From positions 1-5,425 of the forward strand of contig PXBQ01000047.1 in assembly GCA_003566875.1 (NCBI GenBank): a stretch of 5,425 nucleotides of DNA, written 5' to 3'. Position numbers and translations under genes: made by a program. The stretch's first letter is position 1. Each line of letters opens with the position of its first letter. The notes beneath the pieces are model-generated. The model did not search any database. It saw nothing but the letters and a program-made list of their open reading frames with translations, and was not told where the DNA came from. Positions 5,156-5,425 of the stretch are shown piece after piece. The stretch is from Spirochaetaceae bacterium (GTDB lineage Bacteria; Spirochaetota; Spirochaetia; DSM-27196; PXBQ01).

Positions 5156-5425
5156 TCACACCGCGTTGCGGCTCGCGTTGATCGACGGCGCGAGCGACTT
5201 GATCACGATCTTCTCCAACACCGCGGCGATTTCGGCCGGCGGCTCGTCGCGCAGCATCGCGAGAGCGTACTGCTGGATCACGAGAACCGGGAGAATCATC
5301 CGCTCGCGCGTCCGGATCGACTCGAGAGCCGAGGGGTTAGCGACGGGAGACGAGCCGCTCGCGCTCAATCGCTCGAAGGTCTCGCCGGTTCGGCGCGCCT
5401 CGTCGCGCAGCCGTCGCCAGAACTC
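5156..5425 (-). CDS. ppc: C-terminal end of a probable phosphoenolpyruvate carboxylase (5' part outside window)
   Basis: The minus strand is open from the window edge to a TGA at 5156, giving 89 residues that start EFWRRLRDEARRTGETFERL. An internal TTG at 5368 could pass for a start, but the frame continues upstream without a stop, so this is the tail of a longer gene. The segment ALESIRTRERMILPVLVIQQ (then YALAML) followed by LEKIVIKSLAPSINASRNAV resembles the last two helices of phosphoenolpyruvate carboxylase. There, a SIxLR..xIxPL..xQ..LL helix is followed by a final helix ending RNTG or RNSA. The terminal Arg-Asn in that enzyme lies at the active-site side. The exact end SRNAV is a slight variant. 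The enzyme would convert phosphoenolpyruvate and bicarbonate to oxaloacetate. The gene converges on the ROK gene and is probably unrelated to the transport operon. The assignment is tentative because only the C-terminus is visible. Confidence 0.5.
   Translation of the reverse strand, partial: EFWRRLRDEARRTGETFERLSASGSSPVANPSALESIRTRERMILPVLVIQQYALAMLRDEPPAEIAAVLEKIVIKSLAPSINASRNAV

Noticed and set aside
1..5425. New defence or mobile system, CRISPR array, tRNA or insertion sequence
   Set aside because: No repeat array, transposase, tRNA-like fold or multi-gene defence signature was seen. The only defence-like element is the VapBC pair, which is a known family.

Overview
The window looks like chromosomal DNA from a free-living spirochaete (Spirochaetaceae-like). 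This rests on the mature N-terminus of the solute-binding protein, which begins GGAKED straight after a Sec-type signal peptide. That style is common in Spirochaeta-group sugar-binding proteins. It is supported by the fairly GC-rich codon use and by an unusual ROK regulator lacking the zinc motif. The organism call is an inference from memory, not a database result.

The left part (1-661) is an accessory or decayed patch. On the minus strand there is a VapBC-type toxin-antitoxin pair. It has a complete AbrB-fold antitoxin (414 to 142) and the first 48 residues of a PIN-domain toxin (145 to the window edge), joined by an ATGA overlap. Its predicted promoter lies so close to the antitoxin start that the message may be leaderless, and an inverted repeat sits inside the promoter spacer. 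Next to it (476-661, minus) is a remnant of a COG0523/CobW-type GTPase (metal chaperone). It keeps the GCICC metal motif but has lost its P-loop end, an internal block and its C-terminal part.

The centre (655-5097, plus) is a sugar-uptake cassette. A strong sigma-70-type promoter (TTGACA, 17 bp, TACGAT, with an A-rich tract upstream) is followed at once by a near-perfect XylR-type operator (701-725). The genes that follow are a family 1 solute-binding protein (747-2039), two CUT1-type permeases (2134-3060 and 3057-3914, overlapping by ATGA), and a ROK-family repressor (3985-5097). The likely logic is that the repressor binds the operator over the transcription start and releases it when the imported sugar or a derivative is present. 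The operator type suggests xylose or a xylo-oligosaccharide, but the substrate is not proven. No ATPase gene is present, so the transporter probably borrows a shared MsmK/UgpC-type ATPase encoded elsewhere. Hairpins lie in the gap between binding protein and permease and in the gap between permease and regulator. Neither is followed by a U tract, so they look like expression-tuning elements rather than simple terminators.

The right edge holds, on the minus strand and convergent with the ROK gene, the last 89 codons of a gene that resembles the C-terminus of phosphoenolpyruvate carboxylase (5425 to 5156). The 58 bases between the two stop codons (5098-5155) show no convincing terminator hairpin. 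No tRNA, rRNA, CRISPR array or insertion sequence was seen.
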